Of a stretch of 64,000 nucleotides of DNA, positions 36,537 through 52,500 are shown piece after piece. Under the pieces are notes generated by a model that was not told the DNA's origin, ran no database searches, and saw only the letters and a program-made list of their open reading frames with translations. Within the stretch, counting starts at the first letter, position 1. Every line of letters begins with the position of its first letter. Location: positions 65,415,001 through 65,479,000 of the forward strand of contig NC_090999.1 of assembly GCF_041146395.1 (NCBI RefSeq). Reading direction: 5' to 3'. Source of the DNA: Eulemur rufifrons (taxonomy: Eukaryota; Chordata; Mammalia; Primates; Lemuridae). A program made the translations under genes and the position numbers.

Positions 36537-38840
36537 AGAAACTGCAAGATAAGGTGGGCAATGAAAAAAATGCTTATCTCCAGGAAATTAACATAATTGA
36601 AATCTGTTTATAGTAAGTACTATATACAAGGAAAGTATTGGTGAAGAGTGAAACTCAAATGAACTTTTTTACTGATTCAAACTCAACAGAGATCATGACA
36701 TGTAAATTATTTTAACAGTCTAATGATCTAATAGGAAACCCAACCCCTGTTTTGGTGGACACTTCAATTTTAATTTAATTATTATTGGCACCATTTCCCT
36801 TCACTGAAACAAATAGGTATTTTCAATTCTAAGTTCAGAATTAATAAGACAAAAATATTTCAAATGTTTCATAACAGCTATTTGTTAAAGAGATACTAAA
36901 TCTTAATTTTCCTACTTCAAAACACTGAGGTTTAAAGATAGTTTAGCATTTATAAAAATATTATAGAGATTATTTGTTTAGGTATGTCAGAATTTAAAAT
37001 GCTGCTATTCAAAAAGCTCCTAATCAGCCAAAGAAATGAAAAACCCATTATTATAGCACAGGGACAGCCTGACATCATGAGTAGTATTGAGGTATAATAA
37101 ATCTTAGTGGATACATTTTCTAAACCAAAAATGGGGCATGAGAATTTTCTTTTTATTTCATCTATATGAAAAGTCTTAAAAAATATACATGGAAAAATTA
37201 TTGTACCTGTATATGATACACAAATGTATCTTCTTAAAGTACAAAAATAAAAGCAAAACAAAAAAACTCTCCTGCAAATTGAGGGTCAATTTATAACCAG
37301 CAGCTGAGTGCTACACCTTCCAAAAAGCAGCATGGAGGCCTGAGAAGTTTTGTATCAATTAACAACTAACGAGGGAGAAAGGAAGACGTGTAGAGAGACA
37401 ACAGTCAAGTTTGTCAAAACAAAGTTTCCACACTTTTTAATGTGCAAAAACTAAAATGGATCTTCAGGCCACACTGACTCATATGCCAAAATATGCTTCA
37501 CTTTTCTGTTGCTATAAATTTCCCCAAAGCAGATACCAAACTTTCCATGCAGCAACCAAGTATGTATCCTTTCATATTCATATATTATATGCTAGTAAAT
37601 ATTTACCTAATGTTTCACACTATTTTAAATAACCACATCTTTTAAATACCTTAATGTATAACCTGAGTATTTCTAGCCAATCTTATTCTGTGTAGAATCC
37701 TAAATTAAAGGAAGTTTGTCAACAGTTCTTTTTGTTAAGTGAAAAAAGAGCACAGTATTTTAAATTAAGAGTTTTTTTCTTGACCAGAAATTAATAGAAG
37801 GGACCAAGAAATACGGTAAGTGATCCCAAACAAATAGATTGTGTTCCAAAAGTTTACTTGTAAGCTGAAATGTTTTTCCCATAGGAAAGTATTATTAGAT
37901 GCCAAACTAGTCTATAAACATCTAATTAATCAATAATAGAAAATGGTGGATAAAAAAATTAAAAATGCACAATTTTCAAATAAAGTATAACAAAAATAAT
38001 GAAATACTAATATGAATGCTAAATATTGGTACTTCAGAAAATAACTTTTAATTTAGTTCCTCTAATTAAATTTACGTATAAACTCCAAAAGGAAACTCTG
38101 GCCACTTTTAGAGGTTTCTCGAATCTGACAACACTGATTCATTTTGAATTTTTTTTTTTTTGCTTTACGCATGCTATTTAGCACCACTCTCTTTTATAAA
38201 CTAGTATTAAATGATGACGTTAAGAACACTTAGCCTAGGTCTGGCACAAAGTAAAGCTCCACAAAATTTATATAATTAGAAATGATTAGAGGCTCACAGT
38301 AACTGGGTAGCAATTTGAAAAGATAGCAACAAACAAAAGTTGAGAGAGGATGTGTGCACATAAATGTAAAAAAAAAAATGACCGAAGATGGTATTAACAA
38401 AGGTGTTTTGCCAACTCTGGACCTGAGGTCCCTGAAAGCCAGAATTTGGCAACGGAGTCAAGTCAAAAGGTTACCACTTGATTATGGGCCTGAAGCAAAG
38501 GCTAAAACCAAGTCCACACTCTAGGCAGAAGTAACCTTGTAAAGCAAAGGATACCCCAGCAAGTAGAGGGAAGACAAGAACTGAATCCAAAGCATTTAGG
38601 CAAATGGAATCAACCCATTCTGAAGGAAAAGGCTGAAGTGTTTCCCTGAGGGAACAGGAGGGCGTGGGCGCCAGGATTGCACAGGCAGCCTTTTGCAGCA
38701 CATCTTTGGCTAAGTCTGTGAGCCAGCTATAGAAAGCACTGAATCAGTTTGACAGTTATGGAGATAAGGAAGAAATGGGCAGAGACTGGCATGTGCTTAA
38801 TCTTGCTAAAGGAAATAAACAGAAAAATCATCATTGGATT
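36537..38840. other. Intergenic, nothing recognised
   Basis: AT-rich DNA. Frames at 36950-37261 and 38471-38701 on the - strand show no recognised domain. No RNA gene was seen. Confidence 0.35.
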
Positions 38841-38992
38841 AATCCAGTGGTTCACAAATCTGAATGAACATTAGAATTTTTTACTCATACCTTTAAAATG
38901 CAGAGTCCTCGGCCTTCCCCCCTCCTGAAAGATTCTGATTGCATAGGTCTGAATGATTATAATGTTCAGTCAAATTTGGGAAACACAAGATT
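38841..38992. mobile_element. hAT MITE remnant (MER20-like)
   Basis: Begins ccagtggttcacaaatctga and continues atgaacattagaattttt, tttaaaatgcagagtcctc, gaaagattctgattgcatag and tttgggaaacacaag. These correspond to a hAT MITE with eroded centre and end. Confidence 0.7.
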
Positions 38993-39289
38993 ACAGTTCA
39001 GTTCAACAGATTAAACTCTGAAGTACAAATTAATTACAGAATATCATCAATTTATATTATCTCACAAAGTAACATTGTGAAGCTGTTGGTTTAGAAAAAC
39101 CACATAAATTATATAACCACATATTTTTATATAATAAATGATATATGTAAATGTCTGAAGACAATTTTAAAATGACAAATTCAAAATGACATAGTTTCTT
39201 CATATATGTAAAGGGTTTTTTGAAAAAAAAGATAACTGTTTTCCCGGTTTAAAATTTGAAATTTACAAATTATGTCTGATATTGATACT

Positions 39290-40002
39290 ATAAAGACACT
39301 GTATTTCTGTTTTATTTCAGAAAGTTCCAGTCTTTTCATCATAATTGAAGAAACTACATGATCAATTAAATATTGATAGCTTTACTTTACAAAATGTTCC
39401 ATTAATGTTTTTAAATGCAACAATACACCTGAGTGTTTTGAATTATATAATCACATCCATTAGAGTCTAAGGTTCACCAACATTTATATTATGCTTCTTC
39501 AGTAGAATCTGAGATTAACCACTAGCAATATAGGTTACAAGATTATTTGGATTTTATGATGAGTTGGTCTGCTGAACTCCAGAATTCATAGGACGAATCT
39601 TTGAATTTGTTTTTTAACAAATGAAAATTCTGCATTGTGCTAATGTGCTTTTGCATATTATTTAGAAAATGGCTATTAAGGCTTTATTGTAAGGGCTTAC
39701 AAAACAAGATATCCTACTGTGCACCATGCAAGATGCAGAAAATAATGGTTTACAAATAATTGTTGAGCAAAATCATGGTTTTCCTTTCATTATGGACTTC
39801 CCAAAGATTTTTTTCGGATTAAGAGTTAATGGAAAATTACATTCCTAACTCAAAAACTTAAACTTCTTTAAATTTAAAAAAGAAAAAAAAAATCAATGAT
39901 TATAACTATAGTTTTTAAAAATGCCGCTTTGGGAAAAAGTCTTGATTCTCTGCTTCATTTGACAGTTTTTTCTTTGCTTCCTTCCTATAAAATAATCCAA
40001 TA
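39290..40002 (-). terminator. SKIC3: SKIC3 3' UTR with candidate poly(A) signals
   Basis: Following the stop on the - strand, AATAAA hexamers (TTTATT on +) occur at 39683-39688 and 39311-39316. The UTR would be about 320-340 or about 690-715 bp. No recognised repeat interrupts this AT-rich stretch. Which signal is used cannot be decided from sequence alone. Confidence 0.55.
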
Positions 40003-41562
<1,560 letters not shown>

Positions 41563-41882
41563 GGCCAGGTGCGGTGGCTCCCACCTATAATCCCAACACT
41601 TTGGGAGGCTGAGGCCAGAAGGATCGCTTGAGGCCAGGAGTTTGAGAACAGCTTAGGCAACATAAGGAGACCTTGTCTCTAAAAAATAAAAAAAAAATTA
41701 GATGGGTGTGGGAGTGCACAGCTGTAGTCCCAGCTACTCAGGAGGCTGAGGCAGGAGGATGGCTTGAGCCCAGGAGTTCAAGCCCAGGAGTTGCAGTGAG
41801 CTGTGATAGCGCCACTGCACTCCAGCCTGGGCAACAGAGGGAGACCCTATCTCTTAAAAAATAAATAAATAAATAAATAAAA
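41563..41882 (+). mobile_element. Alu SINE (AluJ-like) with internal duplication
   Basis: Both monomers are present, starting ggccaggtgcggtggctcc, with a central AAAAAATTAG linker and an (AAAT)n tail at 41860-41881. Within the right monomer the string agcccaggagtt is repeated 16 bp apart (41767-41778 and 41783-41794), so the monomer is longer than usual. Confidence 0.92.
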
Positions 41883-42125
41883 ATGAAAAAGCTTATAAGA
41901 ATGCCTTGATCAATAAGTATATAAAGATATCCATGAATCTGCTATATTTTAATACAGAAAATAAAAAATTAAAACCATTTGCCACCTATGATTAGTATCT
42001 GATTACTTACAATATACTTCACAACTGATCTGACCCTAAGGTTTTAAACCAATGCCATAAAACCTCTATACTTGCTATCAGTTTAGATTCTGCCTTTGAA
42101 ATGGTTATGTCAAAAACAAATTAGT

Positions 42126-42254
42126 ACAGGTGAAGCATCTCTAATCTGAAATCTGAAATGCTCCAATGAGCATTCCTTTGAGCATCATGTTGGCACACAA
42201 AAAGTTTGGGATTTTGGAGCATTTTGGAATTCTGGCTTAGGGATGTTCAATCTA
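42126..42254. mobile_element. Tigger-type DNA transposon MITE
   Basis: Left end caggtgaagcatctctaat and right end gcttagggatgttcaatct are imperfect inverted repeats. Internal text gaaatgctccaatgagcatt and aaaaagtttgggattttgg matches a common primate Tigger-derived MITE (MER6-like). The family name is tentative. Confidence 0.75.
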
Positions 42255-42616
42255 TATAGCTTCCTCATAGAAGGGCATCTTGCACACATACAGGATAAAT
42301 CTACATTAAACTGTTTTAAACACAGCATTAATAGTCCTGTTATTAATGTCAAAGTTCCCCAGCTTTCAGTATTCCAATATTGAAATGGGAATTTTATAGC
42401 TAACCCATGGTAAGATGCAAGCTGTATATTTAATCTTCAAGCCATATACATAAATATTTCTTTACTTTTAATAGATGCAACAGCAGACATTGTAGTCTTT
42501 TGTTGGCCAAAGAACTACATGGTCATTGTTTTGAAAAATTCAATCATAAAGTGGAATAATTTTGAAAATAACTCTAAAACCCTTAGGGCCAAGATAAAAT
42601 ATTTTAAATAAAATCA

Positions 42617-42799
<183 letters not shown>

Positions 42800-42894
42800 T
42801 CATATACTAGTCTCATACACACAGTATCTTTCTCATTCTTTTGCAGATGTGGTACTTGATTACTTCGTAACTTTTTTATTCAAATAATAAATAT

Positions 42895-43030
42895 AATAAT
42901 GCTTAATATTTATTAAGTATCATGCACTAGGTACTATGCAAAGTGTTTTACACATGTGGTCATCTTTAATATTCACATTTAATAACCTTATTAGGTAGTT
43001 GCTGTTATCATTCCCATTTTGCAGATAAAG
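42895..43030 (+). mobile_element. MIR SINE fragment
   Basis: MIR phrases: atgcactaggtactatgcaa, agtgttttacacatgtg, ttattaggtagttgctgtta and ttcccattttgcagataaa. Confidence 0.8.
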
Positions 43031-43929
43031 TCCCTTCCAAATAGAATGAGGGAAGGTCCCCCTATTTTATGAACAATTCTGAGTGCTCCACCTCTAATCT
43101 TTTTTAAAAGAAGGCAGAAAATAAATAAATCAATAAATAATACAAAGGTGAAATAGAGTGGAAGAAGAAATATTTAACAGCGACACTAGAGGCTAAGTGT
43201 ATCATGTCAGGCTTTTAGTGTATGTTTTCAAAGATGTGTGTGATATGTGAGCTGATGTAATAACAGCTGATTTGTAGTTATGTTCTAATTTTTTCTTTCC
43301 TAATTTACTAACATCTTTGACTCCAAAAACTTCTGTACTGGTAAAAACAACAAATTGTAGTAACTTGAGAGCTGCTAAATAGAAGGATTTTATAAGTAGC
43401 AATTGGTTTGAGGCAGAAACTAAAGAACTTGCCTTGAAGATGCTTTTGTATGGGGATAATATAGTAAGTATATTCTTTTTTCTTAGATCTTATGTTTACT
43501 TGGGCTGGGTTTTGAAGGCAATAAAAATTATGGGAGGTGTTAAAAAAGATTACTGGGGGAAAAGGGAGATAATGCCTTCAAGTCATCCATACTGAGTGTC
43601 AGCAGAAGTAGTTCATTAGGAAGGTTACATAATAAAACATTTCTTGGTGAAATTATAATAGTAACACACAAAAAATGTCCAAAAATAAAATATCAATAAA
43701 TAATGCTGGAATTTCTAATTAGCCATACACAAGGTCTTAATCTTCCATCACCCATAGTCCCCTAGTTTTTTTCCCTCCCTTCTTTTCACAGGTATTGAAA
43801 TTTCTATTTTGTGAATATGTTTTCTGCCACATATTTATAAGTATTAAACTTTATTTCTATAACACCTATTCTGTTCCAGTAATGTCTGCTCCTAAATCAT
43901 TGTTTTATTTATAGTTGCTTTGTACTATG
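43031..43929. other. SKIC3 intron, nothing recognised
   Basis: No exon, RNA gene or identified repeat. Confidence 0.4.
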
Positions 43930-44290
43930 TGTAATATCTATGAGAACTAGATACTATTTTCAGAATTTTAAAATATTCTTGCCTGTTTTTTTCATCCATA
44001 TGATCTTTAAGTAATTCTCTTCAAATTTATCTGAAACTATCCCCAAACTCCAGTTAAAATATTGCTAGAATTTTTATATTTTAATCTGGGCAGATTTTGT
44101 ATTTTTTAGATATGAAACCACATTATTTATAAATAATATATCTCTGCCTTTTCAATATTTATTACTTTTTTATAGTTTATTGCATTAGCAAGAACTTTTG
44201 TTAATATAGCTTTGAATTTGGGTCTTTTTGATTTTGTTTCTAGAATCCTCATCACATTGTTGGCACCTCCTAACATAGTGGAGAACAAAA
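43930..44290 (-). mobile_element. Possible old L1 fragment, reverse
   Basis: Text such as tattgcattagcaagaactt and ttgtttctagaatcctcatc is compatible with very diverged reverse L1 ORF2. Low confidence and uncertain borders. Confidence 0.35.
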
Positions 44291-44571
44291 ACTCCAAGGT
44301 GTCTTCACTTGATATGTTGTCATGTCAAACCTCTCATATCCTATATTTGTATACCAAATTATTTTTTTAAAACAAATACAAGACTTTTTCTCTTACTGGA
44401 TTTCTAGAATCAGCTCTTTCTTCCAAAGTAGATACAGATATATAAACAAGAGCAAAGTTTGTTAAATATAGTTTGTTAAACTAATCATAAATCTTTCCTT
44501 GATTGTTACCTAGAAGGATTTAAAGTGGAAAAGCAATTCCAAGAAAACAAATGAACAAAGATTCTTCATAC

Positions 44572-44702
44572 CTTGCTCCCATTTTGCGGTTGAATTGTAA
44601 CAAAGCTTGTAAGAGAACAGCCAGTGGACAAAAGCAAAGTTTCAAGGCCTCCGTTGTAGCCTCTTGAACCAAGGGTGGCCAGTGATCACTGGAAATGTTA
44701 GC
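44572..44702 (-). CDS. SKIC3: SKIC3 internal exon
   Basis: The acceptor is tttttatag and the donor is GGAGCAAG|gtatga. The exon encodes [20 protein letters not shown], then [20 protein letters not shown] and MGA, leaving two bases of an arginine codon. Hydrophobic helical sequence is typical of the solenoid core. Confidence 0.91.
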
Positions 44703-47349
44703 CTATAAAAATATAAGACATATTAACTCAATGTTTTCGACATATTCATTTCAAAAGTATGTATTCAACTCTGATTTATTGAGTACCTACTTATCCATGT
44801 CATCATATAAATGATACAAGGAACATAATTACTAAAAAATGATTTAAGATCTGATCCTTACACTTAAGGAGCTATAAAAGAGTAGACTGGGATAAAAGAA
44901 GGGCTCAAAGGGGAGCTATCATTTAAAAACCACTGAAATATTTGTTAAAAGAAAATGTACTATTATATACTACTACATGGGAGAATAAAATCTATCCATT
45001 AGTAAGCCTTGTGTCTACCAGATACACAAAATTCATTCTTTGACTGGTAGTGACAAATATAAAGTTCTACATTTCAAAAAATATCTAAGGAGAGAGGAAA
45101 GGCTGAACCAAAGTATTTTAAATCAACCCCAATATAAAAGAAAATGCAAAGCAGATCAGATTAAATTAAATCAAAGTTAGCAATACTGAAAAAAACATTA
45201 AAATTTCACTTTACAGGAAAAATATTAATGTATCTATACAGTACTTGGGTTACAAATTTTGGTCTTACAGTATGTAGTGACTCAGAAATAACATAGGTAA
45301 GTCTTTCTGAAGAAACAGTAACAAAATAAAATGGTAAACACTTTACTGAATTGTGCAGGGAGAAAAAATGCATTAAAAATATTTCATTAAAAACTTCAAA
45401 TTCTAACCAAGATTCAGAAATATCTAGAATATGCATTTTAATAAAGTCAATAAAATGAGTCAATATATACAGTCCATTTCAAATACTAAACAATAAAAAA
45501 AAAAGTTGGAGCAATAATCTCCGAGTACTGTATAGGCAACAGTAATTTGAGTAATCAAGGAAGAGGAAGCTATAAAGATAATGAATTTGAAAATGGAGAA
45601 CAGAAGTTGTGGTTGGGTACATCTGACAAAGAAAATAAGGCAAGACATATTCTAATAAAATTATTCCTAACATCTTTTTAAAAACCAGTAATGTAAAACT
45701 CACTGCTTTCAATAATGTAGTCTCTAAATTCCAAGAAATCATATAAAACATTCTGTAAAGTTGGCTCAAAGATGATTGATTATATAAGAAAAAAGTTACT
45801 ATATATAACTGGCATATTGAGCAATGTGATCACAACATACTTCCATTTTTGTCTCCCACTATCTCTTTAAAATTTACTATTTGAGGGAGATTGTTTCTCT
45901 GTCTCTGGATGTAAATTACAGTAGGCCCCATGACTCTTACACCCATTTTTCTTACATTCATTCACAAACGCAGTCTCAATTAGAATGTTCTCTTCTTTTC
46001 AAGACTTCAGTCTTCATTCAAAGGTAGTATTTACACACATGCACACAACCCCCTTCCAACCCCAATTCCCCTCAGCTCCCAGGCTAGGGTATGTTTATAG
46101 GCAGTGGCAGATGGCTTGTTCCTCCCTAATACTCCCACCTCTTCTTACTAATTATAGCTTCAGGCCCCTACCAAAATACTGCAAGTTTGCATTTGACTGT
46201 CGCCACTGTAAGACAGTGTCAAGTTCTCCAGGCTTGACAGATGTTTAAAGCTCTTTTTCTCATGCTGGCTTTAGCAGAGACTCTCTCAACATGGGTAGTC
46301 TCTCATTTGCAGGTCCAGCTACATAATCTGCATGGCCTAGTGCACACTAAGTATAGCGCCCTTTGTTCAAAAATTATTAAGAATTTCAAGATAGCGACTA
46401 CAGAGCATTAAACCAAGTATGGAGCATTAAACAACTGCATAGGGCTCATCCCATCAAGCCAGCCCTGGTCATCTGCAGTTCTACTAATCTGGCAAACATA
46501 TTCTATTCTACTTATTCTCTCCACATTCTCTAGCAATCTAGAAACTTCTAGCTTCCTTTCTGCTGACAGCCCACCGTCCCTCTAGGTGGCCCTACTGGAC
46601 AGGATCTAAGATAACTACTATGTTAACGTTAACCCACTCTCACACTTGGTATCACTCATTTGTAGATCTAACAAACTCTGAGAGTGCTGCTGAACCCTTC
46701 TTCATTAACTTTCCTTCATTCCTTCCATCCTATACTATGAACAAATATTCCTTCCTACCTTTGGGATTCATCTACTGTTGACCACTCTCTCCCAGAAGCG
46801 TGCACTTTCTAAATCACTAGCAATTCTCTTTGTCCTAATACCTTAGACTGAGAGCCACAGGCTTTGAAATGTGTCAGATATTTGTCCATATGCTTCTAGA
46901 CATGTGCCTCTAGGACCTCAGAGGACACACATCAAAGCCTCCCTCTCTCTGGTAGCACCCCCTTCCTCACCTTTGTGTGCATCTGGTGCCATGGGGAAAA
47001 TGGGCGAGGCAGCAGAAATGTCTCTCCAAAGAAATTTCTTCATCAATCCTTCTCTACTCCAACTCTACTCCTCTGATAGTTTTATAGCTTCCTTAGTACC
47101 CTACCTGCTTCAAAAAGCTGTATCTTGATCTGATATCTCACTTTGGAATCTGATATCTAGTAACTAACCTTTCAGTTTAATATCCGGTTCATATATTATC
47201 ATACCTACAGTAGTCTTTCATTAAAAAGTTTAATTTTAATACATCCATCTTCTCCATACTGCCAGCTGTTTACCACAGAAATATGGTATCTCCATTATTC
47301 CTTTATAATAATTGTTGGGTGTTAAATGTTCTGAAAAGAACAAATTAGA
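44703..47349. other. SKIC3 intron, nothing recognised
   Basis: Several - strand frames at 45206-45769 and + frames at 45985-46248 and 46871-47128 lie here. None has a recognised domain or phase-compatible splice borders. No repeat family could be assigned to 45800-47340. Confidence 0.35.
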
Positions 47350-47560
47350 TTTGGATAGTGCTTTAAGGTTTACAAAGGTGCTTGTAAAGGTTACTTTATT
47401 TGTTATTCATAACAACTCCATAAGAAGTCAAAGTAGGTATTATGATCTCCACTATTACAAAAGAGGAAAGAGCTCTAAATAGTTTAATTGGCTAAAGGTT
47501 TCACAGGTAGTAAATGGTAGAACCAGAAGACAGGCTCTCAGAGAAAGTATTTTTGTGGTA
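47350..47560 (+). mobile_element. MIR SINE
   Basis: MIR text: agtgctttaaggtttacaaa, cataacaactccataagaag, aaagaggaaagagctctaa and tcacaggtagtaaatggtag. Confidence 0.8.
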
Positions 47561-47589
47561 TAGCAGTTGGGGGTGGCTGGTATTATTAC

Positions 47590-47700
47590 CAAATTGCAAA
47601 TTAATTTCCTCATGGGTAAAATAGGGTTATTGTGACTATTAAATAAGTTAACAAGTGTAAAGCACTTATAACAGTACCTAGCACAAGTAAGTATTATATG
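47590..47700 (-). mobile_element. MIR fragment, reverse
   Basis: Reverse MIR: atttcctcatgggtaaaata, gggttattgtgactatta and aagcacttataacagtacct, then agcacaagtaagtatta. Confidence 0.72.
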
Positions 47701-48319
47701 TGTTTGCTATTATTATAGCTATTATTAATTTATTTTATTCCAGGTCATATTTAATTTTCCAACATTAAAAAAGACTACCAAATAATATTTATAACTAAAA
47801 AATAAAGGCTAAAAGAGTGTTCACTTCTCCAGTTCACATATTCAAGAGCATGTTATAGGTACTATGTGTGGCTTCTAAAGCTCACTAGTTACCAAGGTCA
47901 TAAAGAACTTTGTTAAATATAAATATGGAACAAACAAAACAAAATGTTTGGTAATCACAAACAAAATGTTTGGTTACCACTATTTCTTTCCACACAAATC
48001 ACTTCAAATTTGACTATGTTATTATTTGTCCATTCATTTAGAAACCATTTTTTGAGGACTTCTATGTACAAGGCAGAGTAGTAAAGCAAGGAGGCAAGGA
48101 TGAACAAAACATGACCCACATTCAAAGGTCTTAAATGTGTTCTATAGTAATGGCACCAGAGCCAAAACAAATTTCCTAATTCTTCTATTTCTTTGTCAAA
48201 ATGTCTAAAGTCAGTAAATCACATTCTCAAGGAATACTACGATAAAAAAAGAGTTAGTTGAGGCCTGACAAGGCCAATCTCTTCTAATCATGTACAACAG
48301 AAAGAATGACAGTTTATCT

Positions 48320-48700
48320 TTTAATTACAAAAGAAATATGCATGATAAAAATTCAAGGACTATCAAAAGATATGAAAAATTCTCCTCTACCATCCCTTAA
48401 AACCCACAGTACCATTTTCTAAAATAACTGCCATTAAGTTTCTTATATATCTTTCCATATAATTATACCTTTCTGTGTGCTTATAAGTGCATGTATACTC
48501 AAACACAAAAGGTGTATTCTTAAAAATACATGCCACATATACAAACACTCAGTTAGGATTATATCATATATATTGTTCTGCAGCTTATCTTCACTCCTAC
48601 TTAAACATATATCTTGAAGAATTTTCTCTACGAGCTCATAAGACTTTTAAATTTATATGTATATATAAATTGATATCAGAAAATATAATGTCAAGTCATA
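48320..48700 (-). mobile_element. Possible old L1 3' UTR, reverse
   Basis: Phrases taactgccattaagtttctt and atatctttccatataattat, then attgttctgcagcttatctt, are typical of reverse L1M tails. Diverged, with approximate borders. Confidence 0.45.
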
Positions 48701-49003
48701 AGTTACTAGCAATCTCTCTTAGACAATGTCAAATTAAATTAAGAATAACTGAAATGTTAAATATTAGCATCTTTGTCATAGATGAGTAGCTAGGTTTAAT
48801 TCTAATTTAAATAACCAAGAAAGTAAAATATATATCCTACTATAATTGAACTTTTAAAATTGTAACCTTTGTTTTTTTCCTAGAACATTGACAATGTTCT
48901 GCTGTGAGGTATGGATTTATGTTACTCTTATATCCATCAAGAGCTCAAAATACAAAGTTTATCAAGAAACCACACTAGAAGACAATGAAACAACAGGAAC
49001 TCA

Positions 49004-49243
<240 letters not shown>

Positions 49244-49539
49244 CTAAGGAACAAAAGGGGAAAAGGATGTAGAGGATTTTAGTTTAGGACACAGTCTGTT
49301 ACTCTACTTTCAATAAGTTCAATAAACTTTGATGAAGTTAGAAATTTTATTTAATTATTGGTAAGTTCTGCACCCAGAAAAATCACAGGTCAAGAAAGTA
49401 ATAGTCATATTGCCCATTCTATTAGCAACAGTGTACTAGCTATACCTAGTCTGAAGTCTAAAAGTTGTCCAAGGTGGCAAGCTAGGAACAAAATCAAAAT
49501 GCAATGTGAAAACAAATATATCATGTAAATATTAACCAA

Positions 49540-52500
49540 AAGAATGTTTGTGTGGCTGCATTACTAACCAACAAAGGTAGACTTTAAGATAAGAAACATT
49601 AAGAGATAAAGTGGGATATTTCATAATGACAAAAGAGCCCATTAAATAGGAAGACATAAACATTCCTACATTTGTATATAACAACATAATAATTTATGAA
49701 ACAAAAATTGACAGAAATGAAAGCAGACATATCCAGAATTAGTTTTTTAACACACTTATCTCAGCAATAATACAAGAAAGAGACAAGCCAAAATCAGTAA
49801 GAACACAAAAAATTTAAACCTAATTAACCAGTCTCATTTAAACGACGTATAGAGACTGTATTCAGTAATTGCAGAACACACCTTGTTTGCAAATGCACAT
49901 ACATTTATCAAATCTGACCATATGCTGGATCATAAAACAAATCTCAATAAATTTCAATGGACTGAAATCATCTGAAGTAAATGTTCTGATTAAGTGGAAT
50001 TAAACTAGCAATCAGTAAAAGAAGGTATCTAGAAAAAAACCCATATTATTAATAAAATTGTGCAACATGCTTCAGATAAGAAAAGTGAGTCAAAAATCCC
50101 AACGGAAATTAGAAAACATTCTGAAATGAATGACAATGAAAGGCACTACATAAAATGTTGTGGGGTACACATATTAGTGCAAGAGAAAATTCTATCTCAA
50201 GAAGGTAAGGGGGTAAAAAATAACAAATTAAACCCAAATAAAGTAGAGCAAAGAAAATAACAAAAAGAAGAAATTAATAACAGGTAAAGTATAAATAAAT
50301 AAAACAAAAAGTTGAGTTTTGAAAAGATTAATAAAATTGCTAAAGTTACTAAGAGAAAAATGAGAAGATACAAACTACCAATATAGAATGAAAAAGGAAA
50401 AATCATTATAGATATTGCAAACATTAAAAAGAAGAGATCATGAATAATTTTATGTCAATAAATCTGAAATTGAGATGTATTTGACAAATCTGCAACTCAC
50501 CAATGCTAAACAGACAGGAAATCTTAATAGGCCTATGTCTACTGAAGAAATTTAGTCTGTAATTAAAACCTTTCTGATAAAATTCCTGGCTTAAATGGCT
50601 TCAATGGTGAATTCCTCCACACAGTTAAGAAATTCTCTTTCAGAAAATAAAGAAAAAACGAATAACAACATAGACATCAAGACCTAACAAAGACCTACGG
50701 GAATAAAAAATTACAGGCCAATTTCTCTCATAAATAGAGATGAAAAAATTCTAAAGAAGATATTAGAGCAAATTGACTCCAGCAAATGAAAAGGATAACA
50801 CATCATGATCAAGAAGGGCTTATTCTAAGAATGCAAAGTTGGTTTAACATTCGAAAATCAATGTAATCTACCACATTAACAGAGGAAAGAAAAGACCCTT
50901 CTAATATTAATAGACGCCCCAAAAAAGCATTTGCTAAAACTCAAGACCCATTCATTATTAAAAAAAAAAAACCCTGCTAAACAAATTCAGAATAGAACTT
51001 CTTTAATCTGATAAAGATATTTATAAAAACCTATAGCAAACACTGTACTTAATAATGATATAGTGAATGTTCTCTACCTGAGGTAAGGACGACAGAAGAA
51101 TGTTTACTTATCACCACTTTTATTTAACATTGTATTAAAGCCTATAGACAGCGAAATAAGGCAAGAAAAAAATTTAATATGTAAATATTGGGAAGAAAAA
51201 AGTAAAACTTCATTATTCACAAGGGCATAATTCCCTATGTACAAAATCCAAAACCATCTCAAAGAAAAAGTGAATTTAGTAAGTTTGCTGGAGGGTCAAT
51301 ATATAAAACCAACAGCATTTCTAAACGTTTGGAGATAATATATGAAAAAAATGAAAAAAAAATGCCAAATACCTAGAAATAAATTTAACACATAAATGGA
51401 AAAGACCTCTAGGTTGAAAATTACAAAACACTGATGAGAGAAATTTCAAACTTAATTAAATTGAGGAATATACCACATCCATGTACAGAAAGATTCAGCA
51501 GAGTATTACTTTGTCAAGTTTCTCCAAATTAAACTACAGATTCCACAATCTCAACCAAGATTACAGTAGGGCTTTTGTGTGTATGCGTGGGAATTTACAG
51601 TAGTCCCCCCTTATACATGCTTTCAGTTACCTATGGTACAATACAATAAGCTACTTTGAGAGAGAGATCATATTTACCTAATTTTTATTATAGTATATTA
51701 TTATAATTATTCTACAAATAGATCAATGGAAAAGAATAGGTAGCCCTAAAAGACCCATACTTACAGAGTCAGCTGATTTATGACAAAGGGATCATTGTAA
51801 TTCAATGGGACCAAATGGTCTTTTAAAGAATAGAACTAGATTAATTAGATATCCATATGGAAAAAAATAAACTTTAACCCTTGCAATATTCACAAAGATT
51901 AATCCTGGATAAATTGTAGACCTAAATGTGAAAGGTAAAACAATAAAATTTCTAAACCAAAACATAAAAAATTTTCATGAACTTGGAGTAAGCAAAGTTC
52001 TCTTAAATAGAACACCCCAAAAAAGCATTTACCATTTAAAAATGAAAAATGAGACTTCATTAAAATTAACTATTCATCAAAAAATAACATTAAGAAAGTG
52101 CTAAGGGAAACCACAGATGTGAGAAAGTCTTTGCAATACAAGTATCCAAAAATGTGCTTATATCCTGCAAATATAATGAATTCCAATAATTCAGTAAGAA
52201 AAAAATAAATATCGCATTAAAAATTATGCAAAGCACTTCAAAAAGAGACTATCCAAAAGCTTAATAAATACAAGCACATGAAAAATAAGCACATGAAAAG
52301 TTGCTTGACATCATTAGGCATCAGGTAAATGCAAGTTAAAAACCACCACAAGATATTATTACCTACATATCCACCAAAACGGGGGGAATAAACAACAATC
52401 CAGCAATACCAGCACTTGGAATGCTCATGCACTACTGATGCGAGTATAAACTGGTACAACCATTCTGGAAACTGTTTGGCAGATCTGCTAAAGTAAATAC

